Source: Streptoalloteichus tenebrarius (GTDB lineage: Bacteria > Actinomycetota > Actinomycetes > Mycobacteriales > Pseudonocardiaceae). Taken from it: a stretch of 64,000 bases of DNA. Under the pieces are notes generated by a model. It was not told the origin of the DNA and made no database searches. It saw only the letters and a program-made list of their open reading frames with translations. Numbering within the stretch: position 1 is the stretch's first letter; each line of letters opens with the position of its first letter. This document shows positions 1 to 8,935 of this stretch, piece after piece. A program made the translations under genes and the position numbers. The stretch is taken from positions 35,884 through 99,883 of the forward strand of contig NZ_JAMTCP010000024.1 of assembly GCF_024171885.1 (NCBI RefSeq), in the 5' to 3' direction.

Positions 1-319
1 CGTACGCGATCGCGTCCGGGGTGGCGACCGGGTACACCGGCCGGTCGAGCGCGTGGCCGAGCGCGGCCGCCGTGACCAGGCCGACCCGCAGACCGGTGAA
101 CGGGCCGGGGCCGGCGCCGCAGACGAGGGCGTCCACGTCGCCGAGGGCGGCGCCCGCCTCGGCCACGACCTCCCTGACCTGCGGGGTCAGCAGCTCCCCG
201 TGGGCGCGGGCGTTGACGGTGACGCGCGACGCGAGGGTGCGCGGCCCCGCCGCCGCGTCGAGCTGGACCAACCCGGTGGTGACGGCCGGCGTGGCGGTGT
301 CAATCGCGAGGACGAGCAC
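1..319 (-). CDS. tsaB: TsaB, tRNA t6A biosynthesis protein (partial, 3' end outside window)
   Basis: TsaB is the non-catalytic partner of TsaD in forming threonylcarbamoyl-adenosine at position 37 of ANN-decoding tRNAs in the cytoplasm. Only about 106 N-terminal residues are present because the gene runs off the left edge. The first strand reads LVLAIDTATPAV, typical of the ASKHA fold, and the family signature GAGPGPFTGLRVG lies at residues 68-80. The GTG at 319 is chosen because it gives the usual very short lead into the first strand. tsaE lies 75 bp upstream on the same strand, so two genes of one pathway are together, as in mycobacteria. Confidence 0.93.
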   Translation of the reverse strand, partial: MLVLAIDTATPAVTTGLVQLDAAAGPRTLASRVTVNARAHGELLTPQVREVVAEAGAALGDVDALVCGAGPGPFTGLRVGLVTAAALGHALDRPVYPVATPDAIAY

Positions 320-394
320 CCGTCCAGCGTAGGGCGCGCCCCGGGGACCGCGTGCGGCACGTCGGCCCCGAGCCGGGCGGGCCGCCTCAGAGCC

Positions 395-886
395 TCAGAC
401 GTCGAAGGACGCGCGCAGCCGCGACTCCCAGCTCTCCCCGTGCGGCTCGAACCGGGCGACGCGGACGTCGTCCTGCCGGCGGTCCAGTCGCACGATCAGG
501 TGATCCTCGGACAGTCGCTCCGCGACGCCCTCACCCCACTCGACGACCACCGCGGCGTCGGTCAGGTCGGTGTCCAGGTCGAGGTCGTCCAGCTCGTCCA
601 GCCCGTTGAGCCGGTAGGCGTCGACGTGGACCAGCGGGACGCCCCGCCCGCCGGGCGCGGGACGGTGCACGCGGGCGATCACGAACGTCGGGGAGTTCAC
701 CTGACCGGCCACGCCCATGCCGGCGGCGATCCCGCGCACCGTCGCCGTCTTGCCCGCGCCCAGCGGGCCGGACAGCAGCACCAGGTCGCCGGCGCGCAGC
801 ACCTCGCCCAGCCGTCGGCCGAACTCCACGGTGTCCGTGACGTCCGGCAGCTCCACGGCGATGTCCTCGATCCGCGACACGGTCAC
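395..886 (-). CDS. tsaE: TsaE, tRNA t6A biosynthesis ATPase
   Basis: TsaE is the P-loop ATPase that drives turnover of the TsaB-TsaD complex in t6A synthesis. A Walker A motif GPLGAGKT lies in the first third, followed by NSPTFVI and a HVDAYRL segment typical of the family. I choose the GTG at 886 (163 residues): it overlaps the upstream hydrolase stop as GTGA and has a GGAGAGG ribosome site just before it. A longer start at 904 is possible but would need a larger overlap. Translational coupling to the hydrolase is likely. Confidence 0.93.
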   Translation of the reverse strand: MTVSRIEDIAVELPDVTDTVEFGRRLGEVLRAGDLVLLSGPLGAGKTATVRGIAAGMGVAGQVNSPTFVIARVHRPAPGGRGVPLVHVDAYRLNGLDELDDLDLDTDLTDAAVVVEWGEGVAERLSEDHLIVRLDRRQDDVRVARFEPHGESWESRLRASFDV

Positions 887-2145
887 GCTCGCCTCTCCAC
901 CCACTCGCCCTCGTCGCCCCGATCCAGCCCGAGCCCGTCCGGCCCGACCCCGTTCGGTCCGACGCCGTCGAGCCCCGCTCTGCCGAGACCAGCCCCGTCG
1001 AGGTCAGCCCGGTCCAGGTCAACTCGGTCGAGGCCGACTCTGTCGCGCCCCGGCTGGTCGAGCCCAGCCGCCCCGTCGGCCCCGCTCCTGGCGGTCCCGC
1101 ACCGAACCGCGCAGCGCCGCAGGAACGCGGCCACCAGCTCGTCGACCAGCTCCGGCTGCTCCAACCCCACCATGTGCCCCGCGCCGGGCACCCTGACCAG
1201 CTCGGCGTCCGGCAGCTCGGCGGCGATCACCTCGGAGTGCGCGAACGGCGTGATCTGGTCGGCATCGCCGGCCATCACGAGCACCTCGCACTGCCGCAGG
1301 CCGGCCAGGGCGGCGTACCGGTGGTGGGAGCCCAGTGTGGGGAGGAAGTCCGTGATCGCGCGCACGGAGGTCTCGGCGAGCATGCGGTGCACCAGGTCCA
1401 CGCGTCGCGGGTCCACGCGGCGGTCGCCGAACGCGAGCGCCCGCACCGCGCCCCAGTTGAGGTGGTCGCCGACCCGGCGGACGCGTTCGAGCAGCCCCGG
1501 CTGCCACCCGGCCAGGGTGGCCAGGCCGAGCGTCACCGGGTTGTAGCGGGACAGCACCGGGCGCGGCAGGCCGTGCCGGCCGATCTCGCCGGCCGAGGTG
1601 CCGAGCAGGGCGACGCCGACCACCCGCTCCAGGAACAGCTCGGGCCGCAGCTCGGCCAGCGCCATGATCGTCATGCCGCCCATCGAGTGCCCGACCAGCA
1701 CGACCGGTCCGGTCGGCGCGACCGCCCGCAGCACCGCGTCCAGGTCGCGGCCGAGCTGGTCCAGGGTGCAGCTCGCCCGGGGGGACGACCCCGAGCGCCC
1801 GTGCCCGCGCTGGTCGTAGCGCACCAGCCGCACGCGGGGGTTGGTCAGCTCGGGGAGGTCGAGCCGCTGGAAGTGCCACGACCGCCGGTCGAGCGTGTAC
1901 CCGTGCACCAGGACGACGGTGAGGTCGGGCTCGCCGCCGTCGGCCGGGTCGACCTCCTCCACCGACAGCGGGACGCCGTCGTCGGCGGCCACCGTGCACT
2001 CGCGGTCGGCCGGCGGATCGATCAGCGGCTCCCGGTCCGCGCGTCGACGCGCGCGGGACCGCGACGCCGTCACCCCGACCACGAGACCGGTGACCGCGCC
2101 CGCCACACCGCCGGCGAGCCCGACGGCACGCCAGAGGGGTTTCAC
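883..2145 (-). CDS. alpha/beta hydrolase with N-terminal hydrophobic segment and repetitive C-terminal tail
   Basis: A 420-residue serine hydrolase of unknown substrate. The N-terminus has one hydrophobic stretch (about residues 8-26) followed by an Arg cluster, which suggests a membrane anchor or uncleaved signal. The hydrolase fold shows the oxyanion segment VLVHGY, nucleophile elbow GHSMGG (Ser154), acid near Asp294/Asp296 and the catalytic histidine in GAGHMVG (His324). The enzyme proper ends near residue 345. Residues 370-409 are eight five-residue units of the form A/V-D/G-L-D-R/G. The GTG start overlaps the alr stop as GTGA, and the stop overlaps tsaE. In mycobacteria a similar hydrolase also lies between alr and tsaE. 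Confidence 0.88.
   Translation of the reverse strand: MKPLWRAVGLAGGVAGAVTGLVVGVTASRSRARRRADREPLIDPPADRECTVAADDGVPLSVEEVDPADGGEPDLTVVLVHGYTLDRRSWHFQRLDLPELTNPRVRLVRYDQRGHGRSGSSPRASCTLDQLGRDLDAVLRAVAPTGPVVLVGHSMGGMTIMALAELRPELFLERVVGVALLGTSAGEIGRHGLPRPVLSRYNPVTLGLATLAGWQPGLLERVRRVGDHLNWGAVRALAFGDRRVDPRRVDLVHRMLAETSVRAITDFLPTLGSHHRYAALAGLRQCEVLVMAGDADQITPFAHSEVIAAELPDAELVRVPGAGHMVGLEQPELVDELVAAFLRRCAVRCGTARSGADGAAGLDQPGRDRVGLDRVDLDRADLDGAGLGRAGLDGVGPNGVGPDGLGLDRGDEGEWVERRA
919..1038 (-). repeat. degenerate 15-bp tandem repeat encoding pentapeptide-like units
   Basis: Eight consecutive 15-bp units at the 3' end of the hydrolase gene encode VGLDR, VDLDR, ADLDG, AGLGR, AGLDG, VGPNG, VGPDG and LGLDR. 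The pattern fits the A(D/N)LxX register of pentapeptide-repeat proteins. It is short for a stable right-handed beta helix and may equally be low-complexity slippage DNA. Confidence 0.7.
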
Positions 2146-3428
2146 GAGCTGACCCCGGTGGGTGTCCGCCGGTCCTGGCCTCGACCGGCGCGCTCGGCCT
2201 GGTCGGCGGGGCCGGCCTGCTCAGCCTGACTAGCGCGGTCGGTCTGCTCAGCCCGGTCGGTCTGCTCAGCGCGGTCGCCCTGGTCGGCGCGGCTCGTCGT
2301 CGTACGCACCACCCGGGGCCGGACCATCCCGGTAACGATCTCGTAGTGGATGGTGCCGAGCGTGTCGGCCCACTCCTGCGCGGTGGGCTCGCCGCGGTCG
2401 CCGGGGCCGAACAACACGACCTCCTCGCCCTCGGCCACCGGGTCGTCGCCGCAGTCGACCACGATCTGGTCCATGCAGACGCGCCCGACCACCGGTCGCC
2501 GCCGGCCCGCCAGCCAGACCTCCATCCGGCCGCTGAGCGCCCGCGGCACGCCGTCGGCGTAACCGGTGGGGACCAGCGCCAGCGTGGTGTCCTTCGGCGT
2601 GACCCACGTGCGGCCGTAGGACACGGCCTCGCCGGCGGGCACGCGCTTCACGAACGCCACCCTGGCGCGGAAGGTCATGGCCGGCCGCAGGCCGAAGTCG
2701 CCGGCCCACGGCACCGGGTTGAGGCCGTAGGCGGCCACCCCGGGGCGGACCAGGTCGAAGTGCAGGTCGGGGCGGGTGAGCAGCGCCGCGGAGTTGCTGA
2801 TGTGCCGGATCGGCGTCAGGCCGGCCGCCCTGGCCACGTCGTAGGCCGCCGCGAACCGTTCGGCCTGCGCGTCGACGGAGGGGTGGTTCGGCTCGTCGGC
2901 CGCGGCCAGGTGGGACCAAACGGCCACGACCTCGGCCTCCCCAGCCGCCTGGGCCGCCGCCGCGGCCGCGACCAGCTCCGGCCAGTGGTCCGGCGGGCAG
3001 CCGTTGCGGCAGAGGCCGGTGTCGATCTTGAGGTGCAGGCGGGCCGGGCGGCCGACCGCGCGCGCCCCGGCCAGGACCGCGTCGAGGGCGCGGAGGGAGG
3101 ACACGGAGAGGTCGACGTCGGCCGCCACGGCGGGCGCGAAGTCCTCGTCCGGGACGTGCAGCCAGGACAGCACCGGCGCGGTGACACCGGCCCGGCGCAG
3201 CGCCAGCGCCTCGTCCAGGTGACACACGCCGATCCAGCTCGCGCCGGCCTCCAGCGCCGCGCGAGCGACCTGGACAGCGCCGTGGCCGTACCCGTCGGCC
3301 TTGACCACGACCATGGTTCGTGCGCCGGAGCGGTTCGCCCGGTCGGCGAGCAGCCCGACGTTGTGCCGCACCGCGTCCAGGTCGACCACGACCTCGGCGC
3401 GGGGGAATGCTCCGTCCTGCGCAGTCAT
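2142..3428 (-). CDS. alr: alanine racemase
   Basis: PLP-dependent racemase that supplies D-alanine for peptidoglycan. The PLP lysine is Lys43 in VVVKADGYGHGAV, and the C-terminal barrel shows VSYGRTWV (second catalytic base region) and GRVCMDQ. The ATG at 3428 gives the normal spacing to the PLP lysine; a longer frame upstream adds Arg-rich sequence without family similarity. The protein has 428 residues, about 50 more than most Alr, because of a hydrophilic Asp/Gln/Glu/Arg-rich tail with six-residue repeats (DRAEQT twice). The tail is unlikely to be catalytic. The next gene starts inside the stop codon. Confidence 0.96.
   Translation of the reverse strand: MTAQDGAFPRAEVVVDLDAVRHNVGLLADRANRSGARTMVVVKADGYGHGAVQVARAALEAGASWIGVCHLDEALALRRAGVTAPVLSWLHVPDEDFAPAVAADVDLSVSSLRALDAVLAGARAVGRPARLHLKIDTGLCRNGCPPDHWPELVAAAAAAQAAGEAEVVAVWSHLAAADEPNHPSVDAQAERFAAAYDVARAAGLTPIRHISNSAALLTRPDLHFDLVRPGVAAYGLNPVPWAGDFGLRPAMTFRARVAFVKRVPAGEAVSYGRTWVTPKDTTLALVPTGYADGVPRALSGRMEVWLAGRRRPVVGRVCMDQIVVDCGDDPVAEGEEVVLFGPGDRGEPTAQEWADTLGTIHYEIVTGMVRPRVVRTTTSRADQGDRAEQTDRAEQTDRASQAEQAGPADQAERAGRGQDRRTPTGVSS
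2216..2290 (-). repeat. 18-bp tandem repeat in the alr 3' end
   Basis: The 17-base string cggtcggtctgctcagc occurs at 2236-2252 and again at 2254-2270, an 18-bp period, flanked by degenerate copies. It encodes the six-residue repeats of the Alr tail. It lies close to the separate 15-bp repeat in the next gene. Confidence 0.75.
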
Positions 3429-3862
3429 AACCCTGCTATCGTGGCACAGCGCGCTGCTCCGCCTCGGCCGCGTCCGCCGTGCCCTCGGCCACCGACGCCG
3501 CGCCACGCCCCGCCTTCACCGAGGTCAGCCCCCACCCGCCCTGGGGGGCGACCCCTGCACCAGCCTATCCGCCCACCACGGAGCGTCAAAGTGCCTCACG
3601 CTGCGCTGTGGACAACTCGGGCACCTGTGGACAACTCCACTCACCACAGGATGAATTCATCCCCCCAAGCGGCGGGAGATGCGTGGCAGGTCTTGCGTTC
3701 GCCGCCTGCAAGCAGGAACAGCGGCGCCGCCCCAGCGCGCCCGACATCCGGACACCGGAGCCGCTCGAACTCGGCCCCTCCGGCCTCGGCACGAGCCGGC
3801 CTCGGCTCACACCGACGTCAGCACGAGCCAGACCTCGTCCGCCGGAACTCAGAGGCCCGAAC
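3429..3862. other. intergenic region upstream of alr
   Basis: No convincing gene is seen in these 434 bases. Short frames exist on both strands but lack family similarity, normal codon pattern and ribosome sites. The region contains the alr promoter area and a pair of DnaA boxes, reported separately. Base composition around 3600-3660 is less GC-rich than the flanks. Confidence 0.6.
3607..3634. promoter_or_regulatory. two exact DnaA boxes
   Basis: The 9-mer tgtggacaa, the complement of the consensus DnaA box TTGTCCACA, occurs at 3607-3615 and 3626-3634 in the same orientation, 19 bp centre to centre, and each copy is followed by ct. Nothing else typical of an origin is nearby: no dnaA, dnaN or AT-rich unwinding element. 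The pair could be a DnaA-dependent regulatory site for alr or a titration site. Confidence 0.6.
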
Positions 3863-4413
3863 TCAGAGCCAGCCCTTCTCCTCCCACGTGGACTGGTACG
3901 CCCGGACCAGCCACCGGTTGGCCCTGTCCTCGTCGGGCTCCTCCGGCAGCGGGGACGTGTGCGCCAGCTCCCGGAGCCGCGCCTCGAACTCCGCCGCCGC
4001 GTCCAGCGCGAACTCCCTGCTCAGCTCGCCCTCGCGCAGCCGGCCGAGCCGCTCGCGCCACGGCTGGGCGATGGGCAAGGTGATCCGGCCCGTCTCCAGC
4101 AGCTCCACGCCCTGGAGGCCGAGGCGAACCATGTGGTACGCGAACTTCGTGTCGAAGCCGTGGCGTTCGACCAGCTCCGGCCGCGCACCCCCCTTCTCCC
4201 CCAGCAGGCGGGCCGTTGGGCGTCGAGGTAGCCGAGGAAGCGGCGCGCCGTCCGGCGTGAGAGGACCAGCTCCGGCGTGGCCCTCAGCTCCCGGCCCAGG
4301 CGCGTGGCGAGGACGACCTCGCTCTCCGGCACGAACAGCGGGAGGATCACCGTCGGGTTGCCGTGCAGGGCGAGCCGCATCCACTTCCGGAGCGAGCCGG
4401 GAACGGTAGCCAC
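3863..4413 (-). pseudogene. remnant of an RlaP-type (DNA polymerase beta superfamily) nucleotidyltransferase, truncated and frameshifted
   Basis: Two frames together resemble the C-terminal two thirds of the nucleotidyltransferase family PF10127 (RlaP/YcgL type). From 4413 the frame reads SLRKWMRLALHGNPTVI and continues to LGYLDAQR. Near 4214 a missing base moves the rest into another frame, which resumes as ARLLGEKGG, then RHGFDTKFAYHMVRLGLQG and a normal-looking end at 3863. The N-terminal part with the catalytic GS...D-x-D residues is absent; the upstream neighbour ends only 38 bp away. Codon use is normal, so decay looks recent. A sequencing error could explain the frameshift but not the missing N-terminus. 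Confidence 0.75.
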
Positions 4414-4450
4414 GAACCGGGGGACGACGCACCGAATTTCCCGGAGCGAC

Positions 4451-5920
4451 CTACGCCGACGCGGCCGCGGCGGTGCGCACCATCCGGACGGCGTCCGGGA
4501 TCGCCCGCAGGAGCGCGGACGCCCCGATCGGCGCCCCGTCGGCGGCGAGGTCGCCGGCGAGCTCGTGCACCCCGGCGGCGCACCCGGCCGCCAGCCACGG
4601 GTCCGTCCCGGCGGCCAGCAGCGCGCCGATCAGCCCGGACAGCACGTCACCCGATCCCGCCGTGGCAGGCCAGGCTCCGCGCGCCCGGTTCACCAGGACC
4701 CGCCCGTCCGGCGCGGCCACCACCGTCGTGTGCCCCTTGAGCAGCACCACGGCGTTGTACCGCTCGGCCGCCCGGCGCGCCGCCGCCACCCGGTCGGCGC
4801 CCACGTCCCCGGCCAGCCGCGCGAACTCGCGCTCGTGCGGGGTGAGCACCAAGGGCGTGTCCGGGTCCCTGGCGTCCCACAGCTCGGGGGTCGACGCGAG
4901 CAGGTTGATCGCGTCGGCGTCGGCGCACACCGGCACCCCCTGCCCGAGGGCGTGGGCCAGCACGTCACGTCCGGCCGCGCCGGTGCCCAGTCCCGGGCCG
5001 ACCACCCACGCCTGCACGCGCCCGGCGTCGCCGATCGAGCCGGTGGCCACCACCTCGGGCCACCGGGTGCGCACCGCGTCGGCCGCCGGCCCGGCGTACC
5101 GGACCATGCCGGAGGTGGCGAGCACGGCCGCGCCCGTGGCGAGCACGGCGGCGCCGGGATAGGCCGCCGAGCCGGCCGCCACCCCGGTGACGCCCTGCGT
5201 GTACTTGTCGTCCTCCGGCCCCGGCACGGGCCAGAGGGCGCCGAGGTCGGCCGCGTCGAGCAGCACGATGTCGGGCTCGCCCAGCTCGTCGCCCAGACCG
5301 ATGTCGGCGACGCTCACCGCGCCCGCGAACACCGCTCCCTCGCCGAGCACGTGCCCCGGCTTGCGCCCGCCGAAGGTGACGGTGACGTCCGCCTGGACCG
5401 CGGGGCCGCTCACCGCGCCGGTGTCCGGGTCGACCCCGCTGGGGACGTCGACCGCCACCACCAGCCCGGTCACGGCGGCGACCAGCGCCTCGGCGTCCAC
5501 GCGCAGCGGACCCCGCCCCGACAACCCCACGATGCCGTCGATGACCAGGTCCGCCTCGGCGACGACCGCCCGCGCGGTCTCCCCGTCCTCGGGCACCGAC
5601 ACCCGTCGCCCGCCCGCCCGCCGCAGGGCGGCCAGGCCCTCGGCGTGGGCACGCTCCGGGGCGAGCAGCACCGCGGTCACCGCCACGCCACGGCGGCGCA
5701 GGAACGCGCCGGCCCACAACGCGTCGCCCCCGTTGTTCCCCGCGCCCACGAGCAGCGCGACGCGTCGGCCGGCGGTGCCGCCCGTGTGCTCGGTGAGCAG
5801 CTCGGCGGAGCGCACCGCCACGGCGAACGCCGCCCGCCGCATCAACGCGGCCTCCGGGGTCCGCTCGAAGACCCGACGCTCCGCGTCCCTGACCCGCTCG
5901 ACCGTCCACACGCCCTTCAT
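4451..5920 (-). CDS. nnr: bifunctional NAD(P)H-hydrate epimerase / ADP-dependent NAD(P)H-hydrate dehydratase
   Basis: Metabolite-repair enzyme that converts damaged hydrated NADH and NADPH back to the native cofactors. The N-terminal YjeF_N epimerase domain (about residues 1-215) has [12 protein letters not shown]. The C-terminal ribokinase-like dehydratase domain (about 230-489) has [11 protein letters not shown] and the [10 protein letters not shown] anion-hole/catalytic motif. The length of 489 residues is normal for the fused form. The ATG overlaps the acpS stop as ATGA, so the two are probably co-translated. Confidence 0.95.
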   Translation of the reverse strand: MKGVWTVERVRDAERRVFERTPEAALMRRAAFAVAVRSAELLTEHTGGTAGRRVALLVGAGNNGGDALWAGAFLRRRGVAVTAVLLAPERAHAEGLAALRRAGGRRVSVPEDGETARAVVAEADLVIDGIVGLSGRGPLRVDAEALVAAVTGLVVAVDVPSGVDPDTGAVSGPAVQADVTVTFGGRKPGHVLGEGAVFAGAVSVADIGLGDELGEPDIVLLDAADLGALWPVPGPEDDKYTQGVTGVAAGSAAYPGAAVLATGAAVLATSGMVRYAGPAADAVRTRWPEVVATGSIGDAGRVQAWVVGPGLGTGAAGRDVLAHALGQGVPVCADADAINLLASTPELWDARDPDTPLVLTPHEREFARLAGDVGADRVAAARRAAERYNAVVLLKGHTTVVAAPDGRVLVNRARGAWPATAGSGDVLSGLIGALLAAGTDPWLAAGCAAGVHELAGDLAADGAPIGASALLRAIPDAVRMVRTAAAASA

Positions 5921-6309
5921 GGGGCGTCATCCTGCCCGGCGCGGGCCTCCGCCACCACGATGGCGGCGGCCAGGTCGGCGTCGTGGGTGAGCGAGACGTG
6001 CCATGAGGTGACGCCCACGGCCCGTGCGGCGGCCGCGAGCGCGCCGGAGAGGCGCAGGGTGGGCCGCCCGTCCGCCCCCGACACGACCTCGCACTCGGTC
6101 AGCAGGTAGCCGGGTGGCGCCCCGAGCGCCTTCACCGTCGCCTCCTTCGCCGCGAACCGGGCGGCCAGCGAGGCGGTGCGGCGCGGCCGTCCGTCCGACG
6201 TCGTCCGCTCCTCCGCCGTGAACACGCGCTCGACCAGGCCGGGGCTGCGCTCGACGGCGGCGGCGAACCGCCGCACGCCGACGAGGTCGGTGCCGATGCC
6301 CACGATCAT
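5917..6309 (-). CDS. acpS: holo-[acyl-carrier-protein] synthase AcpS
   Basis: Transfers 4'-phosphopantetheine from CoA to the serine of acyl carrier proteins, activating fatty acid synthesis. The 130-residue protein has the family motifs at normal positions: [10 protein letters not shown] at the start (Mg-binding Asp8), [14 protein letters not shown] in the middle, and WHVSLTHD near the end. It overlaps nnr by four bases. The group-II-like AcpS length fits a stand-alone enzyme rather than a synthase-embedded domain. Confidence 0.96.
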   Translation of the reverse strand: MIVGIGTDLVGVRRFAAAVERSPGLVERVFTAEERTTSDGRPRRTASLAARFAAKEATVKALGAPPGYLLTECEVVSGADGRPTLRLSGALAAAARAVGVTSWHVSLTHDADLAAAIVVAEARAGQDDAP

Positions 6310-6352
6310 GCGACTCAGGCTGCCACGCCGGCGGCGCCGGCGCGGGACGCGC

Positions 6353-6976
6353 TCACGGCAGGACCGCCTGGACGCTCCAGAACAGCCCCCCGCCCGCGAG
6401 GACGGCCACGGCCGCGCCGGCGAAGACCTGCGCCACGGTGTGCTTGCCCAGGACCACCCTGGACCACGCGGACAGCGCGGCCAGCGGCGCGACCAGGGCG
6501 GCCCACGGCCCGTAGAGCACGGTCAGGATGGCGACCGCGCCGGTGGCGACCGCCGAGTGCAGCGAGATCTTCCACCGCCGGGCGACCGTGATGTACAGGC
6601 AGACCGCGAGGGTGGCCAGCATCGCGGCGGCCAGGGCGATCAACGCGCCCGGCGCGCGGCCGAGCCACAGGCCGACCGAGCCGAGCAGGACCGAGCCCAT
6701 GCACACGAGGAACGGCACCAGCCGGGCCTCGCGGTTGTCGACGTACCGGCCCTCCCACTGGCCGCGCCGCGCGCCGCGGACCATGACGACCATCGGGATC
6801 ACCGCCGCGAACACCGCGATCCACAGCGACCAGCCCAGCGTGGGCCAGATGCGCTCGCCGGTGGCCCGCCAGCCGACGGCCAGCGGCAGGGTGACGACCC
6901 AGACCTCCGGCCCGAACACGTTGCTCGCGACGGCCGCGAGCAGGCGCCGCGGCTCGGTGGTCCCGGTGGCTGTCAT
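6353..6976 (-). CDS. PAP2-superfamily membrane protein
   Basis: A 207-residue integral membrane protein with about five to six hydrophobic helices, starting at the ATG preceded by GAGGGGAC. It resembles type 2 phosphatidic acid phosphatases: a basic segment after the second helix, then ISLHSA where the family has PSGH, then [13 protein letters not shown] matching SRx5Hx3D except that Gln replaces the final Asp. The catalytic histidine of the third motif is kept. The substrate could be a lipid or prenyl phosphate, but the altered motifs leave activity open. It lies between glmS and acpS on the same strand. Confidence 0.8.
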   Translation of the reverse strand: MTATGTTEPRRLLAAVASNVFGPEVWVVTLPLAVGWRATGERIWPTLGWSLWIAVFAAVIPMVVMVRGARRGQWEGRYVDNREARLVPFLVCMGSVLLGSVGLWLGRAPGALIALAAAMLATLAVCLYITVARRWKISLHSAVATGAVAILTVLYGPWAALVAPLAALSAWSRVVLGKHTVAQVFAGAAVAVLAGGGLFWSVQAVLP

Positions 6977-7063
6977 CGCCGTCCCCTCTGCACTGGAAGG
7001 TGGCCCCCGCCACGTCATACGTAGCGAAGGCCACCTGTCAGTGTGAGGCAGTCCGCCGAAGGA

Positions 7064-8935
7064 TCACTCGACCGTGACCGACTTCGCCAGGTTGCGCGGC
7101 TTGTCCACGTCGTAGCCCCTGGCCCTGGCGACCTCGGCCGCGAACACCTGGAGGGGCACCGTGGCGACCAGCGGCTGCAACAGCGTCGGCACCGCGGGGA
7201 TCTCGACGAGGTGGTCGGCGAACGGGCGGACCGTCTCGTCGCCCTCCTCGGCGATGACGATGGTGCGGGCGCCGCGGGCGCGGATCTCCTGCACGTTGGA
7301 CAGCAGCTTGGAGTGCAGCACGGCCCGCCCCTTCGGGGAGGGCATGACCACCACGACCGGCAGCCCCTCCTCGATCAGCGCGATCGGGCCGTGCTTGAGC
7401 TCGCCCGCCGCGAAGCCCTCGGCGTGCATGTAGGCCAGCTCCTTGAGCTTGAGCGCGCCCTCCAGCGCCACCGGGAACCCGACGTGGCGCCCCAGGAACA
7501 GCACCGCCTTGGCGTCGGCGAGGCCGCGGGCCAGCTCCCGCACGTGCTCCACGGTCGACAGCACCCGCTGCACAGCCGCCGGCATCGCCTCCAGCTCGGC
7601 GAACTCGCGGGCCACCTCGTCCGGGTACTTGGTGCCGCGCGCGCCGGCCAGCGCCAGGCCGACCAGGTAGTTCGCCGCGATCTGGGCCAGGAAGGTCTTG
7701 GTGGCGGCCACGCCGATCTCCGGCCCGGCGTGCGTGTAGAGCACCGCGTCGGACTCGCGGGGGATCTGCGCGCCGTTGGTGTTGCAGATGGCCAGCACCC
7801 TGGCCTTCTGCTCCCTGGCGTGCCGCACGGCCTCCAGGGTGTCCATCGTCTCGCCGGACTGCGAGATCGCCACGACCAGGGTGTCGCGGTCGAGCACGGG
7901 GTCGCGGTAGCGGAACTCGCTGGCCAGCTCGACCTCGACGGGCAGCCGGCACCAGTGCTCGATGGCGTACTTGGCGACCAGGCCGGAGTGGTAGGCGGTG
8001 CCGCAGGCGACGACGAAGACCTTGTCGATGTCGCGCAGGTCCTGCGGGTCGAGGCGCTGCTCGTCGAGCACGATGCGCCCGTCCTGGAAGTGCCCGCGCA
8101 GCGTGTTGGCCAGCGCTTCGGGCTGCTCCTCGATCTCCTTGAGCATGAAGTAGTCGTGGCCGCCCTTCTCGGCGGCCGACAGGTCCCAGTCGACGCGGAA
8201 CGGGCGGCCCTCGGCCGGCTCGCCGGCGAAGTCGGTGATCCGGTAGCCCTCGCGGTCGATCACGACGACCTGGTCCTGGCCCAGCTCGACGGCGTCCCTG
8301 GTGTGCTCGATGAACGCGGCCACGTCGGAGGCCAGGAAGTGCTCACCCTCACCGACGCCGACGACCAGCGGCGAGGAGCGACGGGCGGCCACCACCTGGT
8401 CGGGGTGGTCGGCGTGCGTCACGACCAGGGTGAACGCGCCCTCCAGCCGGCGGCACACGGTCCGCACGCTGGCGACGAGGTCGCCGGCGCAGTCCGAGCC
8501 GTCCAGGCCTCGGTAGGCCCTGCCGATCAGGTGCGCGGCGCTCTCGGTGTCGGTCTGGCTGACCAGCTCCACGCCCGCGGCCTCCAGCTCGGCCCGCAAC
8601 TGCGCGAAGTTCTCGATGATCCCGTTGTGGATCACCGCGAGTCGCCCGGTCTCGTCCCGGTGCGGGTGGGCGTTCGGGTCCGTGGGCGCGCCGTGGGTGG
8701 CCCACCGGGTGTGCCCCATGCCGGCGGTCCCGGCGAAGCGGTCCCTGCCGACCTCGTCCAGCCTCGCCTCGAGGTTGGCCAACCGGCCGGCCTTGCGCTC
8801 GACGGCCAGGCCGCCGGCGCCGTCCAACACGGCCACACCGGCCGAGTCGTAGCCCCGGTACTCCAGCCGGCTCAGTCCCTCGAGGACCACATCGAGCGCG
8901 GACCTGTGCCCTACGTAACCAACGATCCCACACAC
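7064..8935 (-). CDS. glmS: glutamine-fructose-6-phosphate aminotransferase (isomerizing)
   Basis: Makes glucosamine-6-phosphate, the first step toward UDP-GlcNAc for the cell wall. The GTG at 8935 is chosen because Cys2 then becomes the N-terminal nucleophile of the glutaminase domain (CGIVGYVGHR) after Met removal. Two SIS sugar-isomerase domains follow, with SQSGETMDTLEAV in the first and the normal ending KPRNLAKSVTVE. The length of 623 residues fits the family. It is divergent from the next gene with only 78 bp between, which leaves no room for a glmS ribozyme. glmM, the next pathway enzyme, lies 5.6 kb away. Confidence 0.97.
   Translation of the reverse strand: MCGIVGYVGHRSALDVVLEGLSRLEYRGYDSAGVAVLDGAGGLAVERKAGRLANLEARLDEVGRDRFAGTAGMGHTRWATHGAPTDPNAHPHRDETGRLAVIHNGIIENFAQLRAELEAAGVELVSQTDTESAAHLIGRAYRGLDGSDCAGDLVASVRTVCRRLEGAFTLVVTHADHPDQVVAARRSSPLVVGVGEGEHFLASDVAAFIEHTRDAVELGQDQVVVIDREGYRITDFAGEPAEGRPFRVDWDLSAAEKGGHDYFMLKEIEEQPEALANTLRGHFQDGRIVLDEQRLDPQDLRDIDKVFVVACGTAYHSGLVAKYAIEHWCRLPVEVELASEFRYRDPVLDRDTLVVAISQSGETMDTLEAVRHAREQKARVLAICNTNGAQIPRESDAVLYTHAGPEIGVAATKTFLAQIAANYLVGLALAGARGTKYPDEVAREFAELEAMPAAVQRVLSTVEHVRELARGLADAKAVLFLGRHVGFPVALEGALKLKELAYMHAEGFAAGELKHGPIALIEEGLPVVVVMPSPKGRAVLHSKLLSNVQEIRARGARTIVIAEEGDETVRPFADHLVEIPAVPTLLQPLVATVPLQVFAAEVARARGYDVDKPRNLAKSVTVE

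Noticed and set aside
3601..3660. Possible replication origin
   Set aside because: Only two DnaA boxes, no AT-rich unwinding element, and no dnaA, dnaN, gyrB or parAB nearby.
3586..3810. Possible 74-residue gene upstream of alr on the minus strand
   Set aside because: No ribosome site, no recognisable family, and it spans the DnaA boxes.
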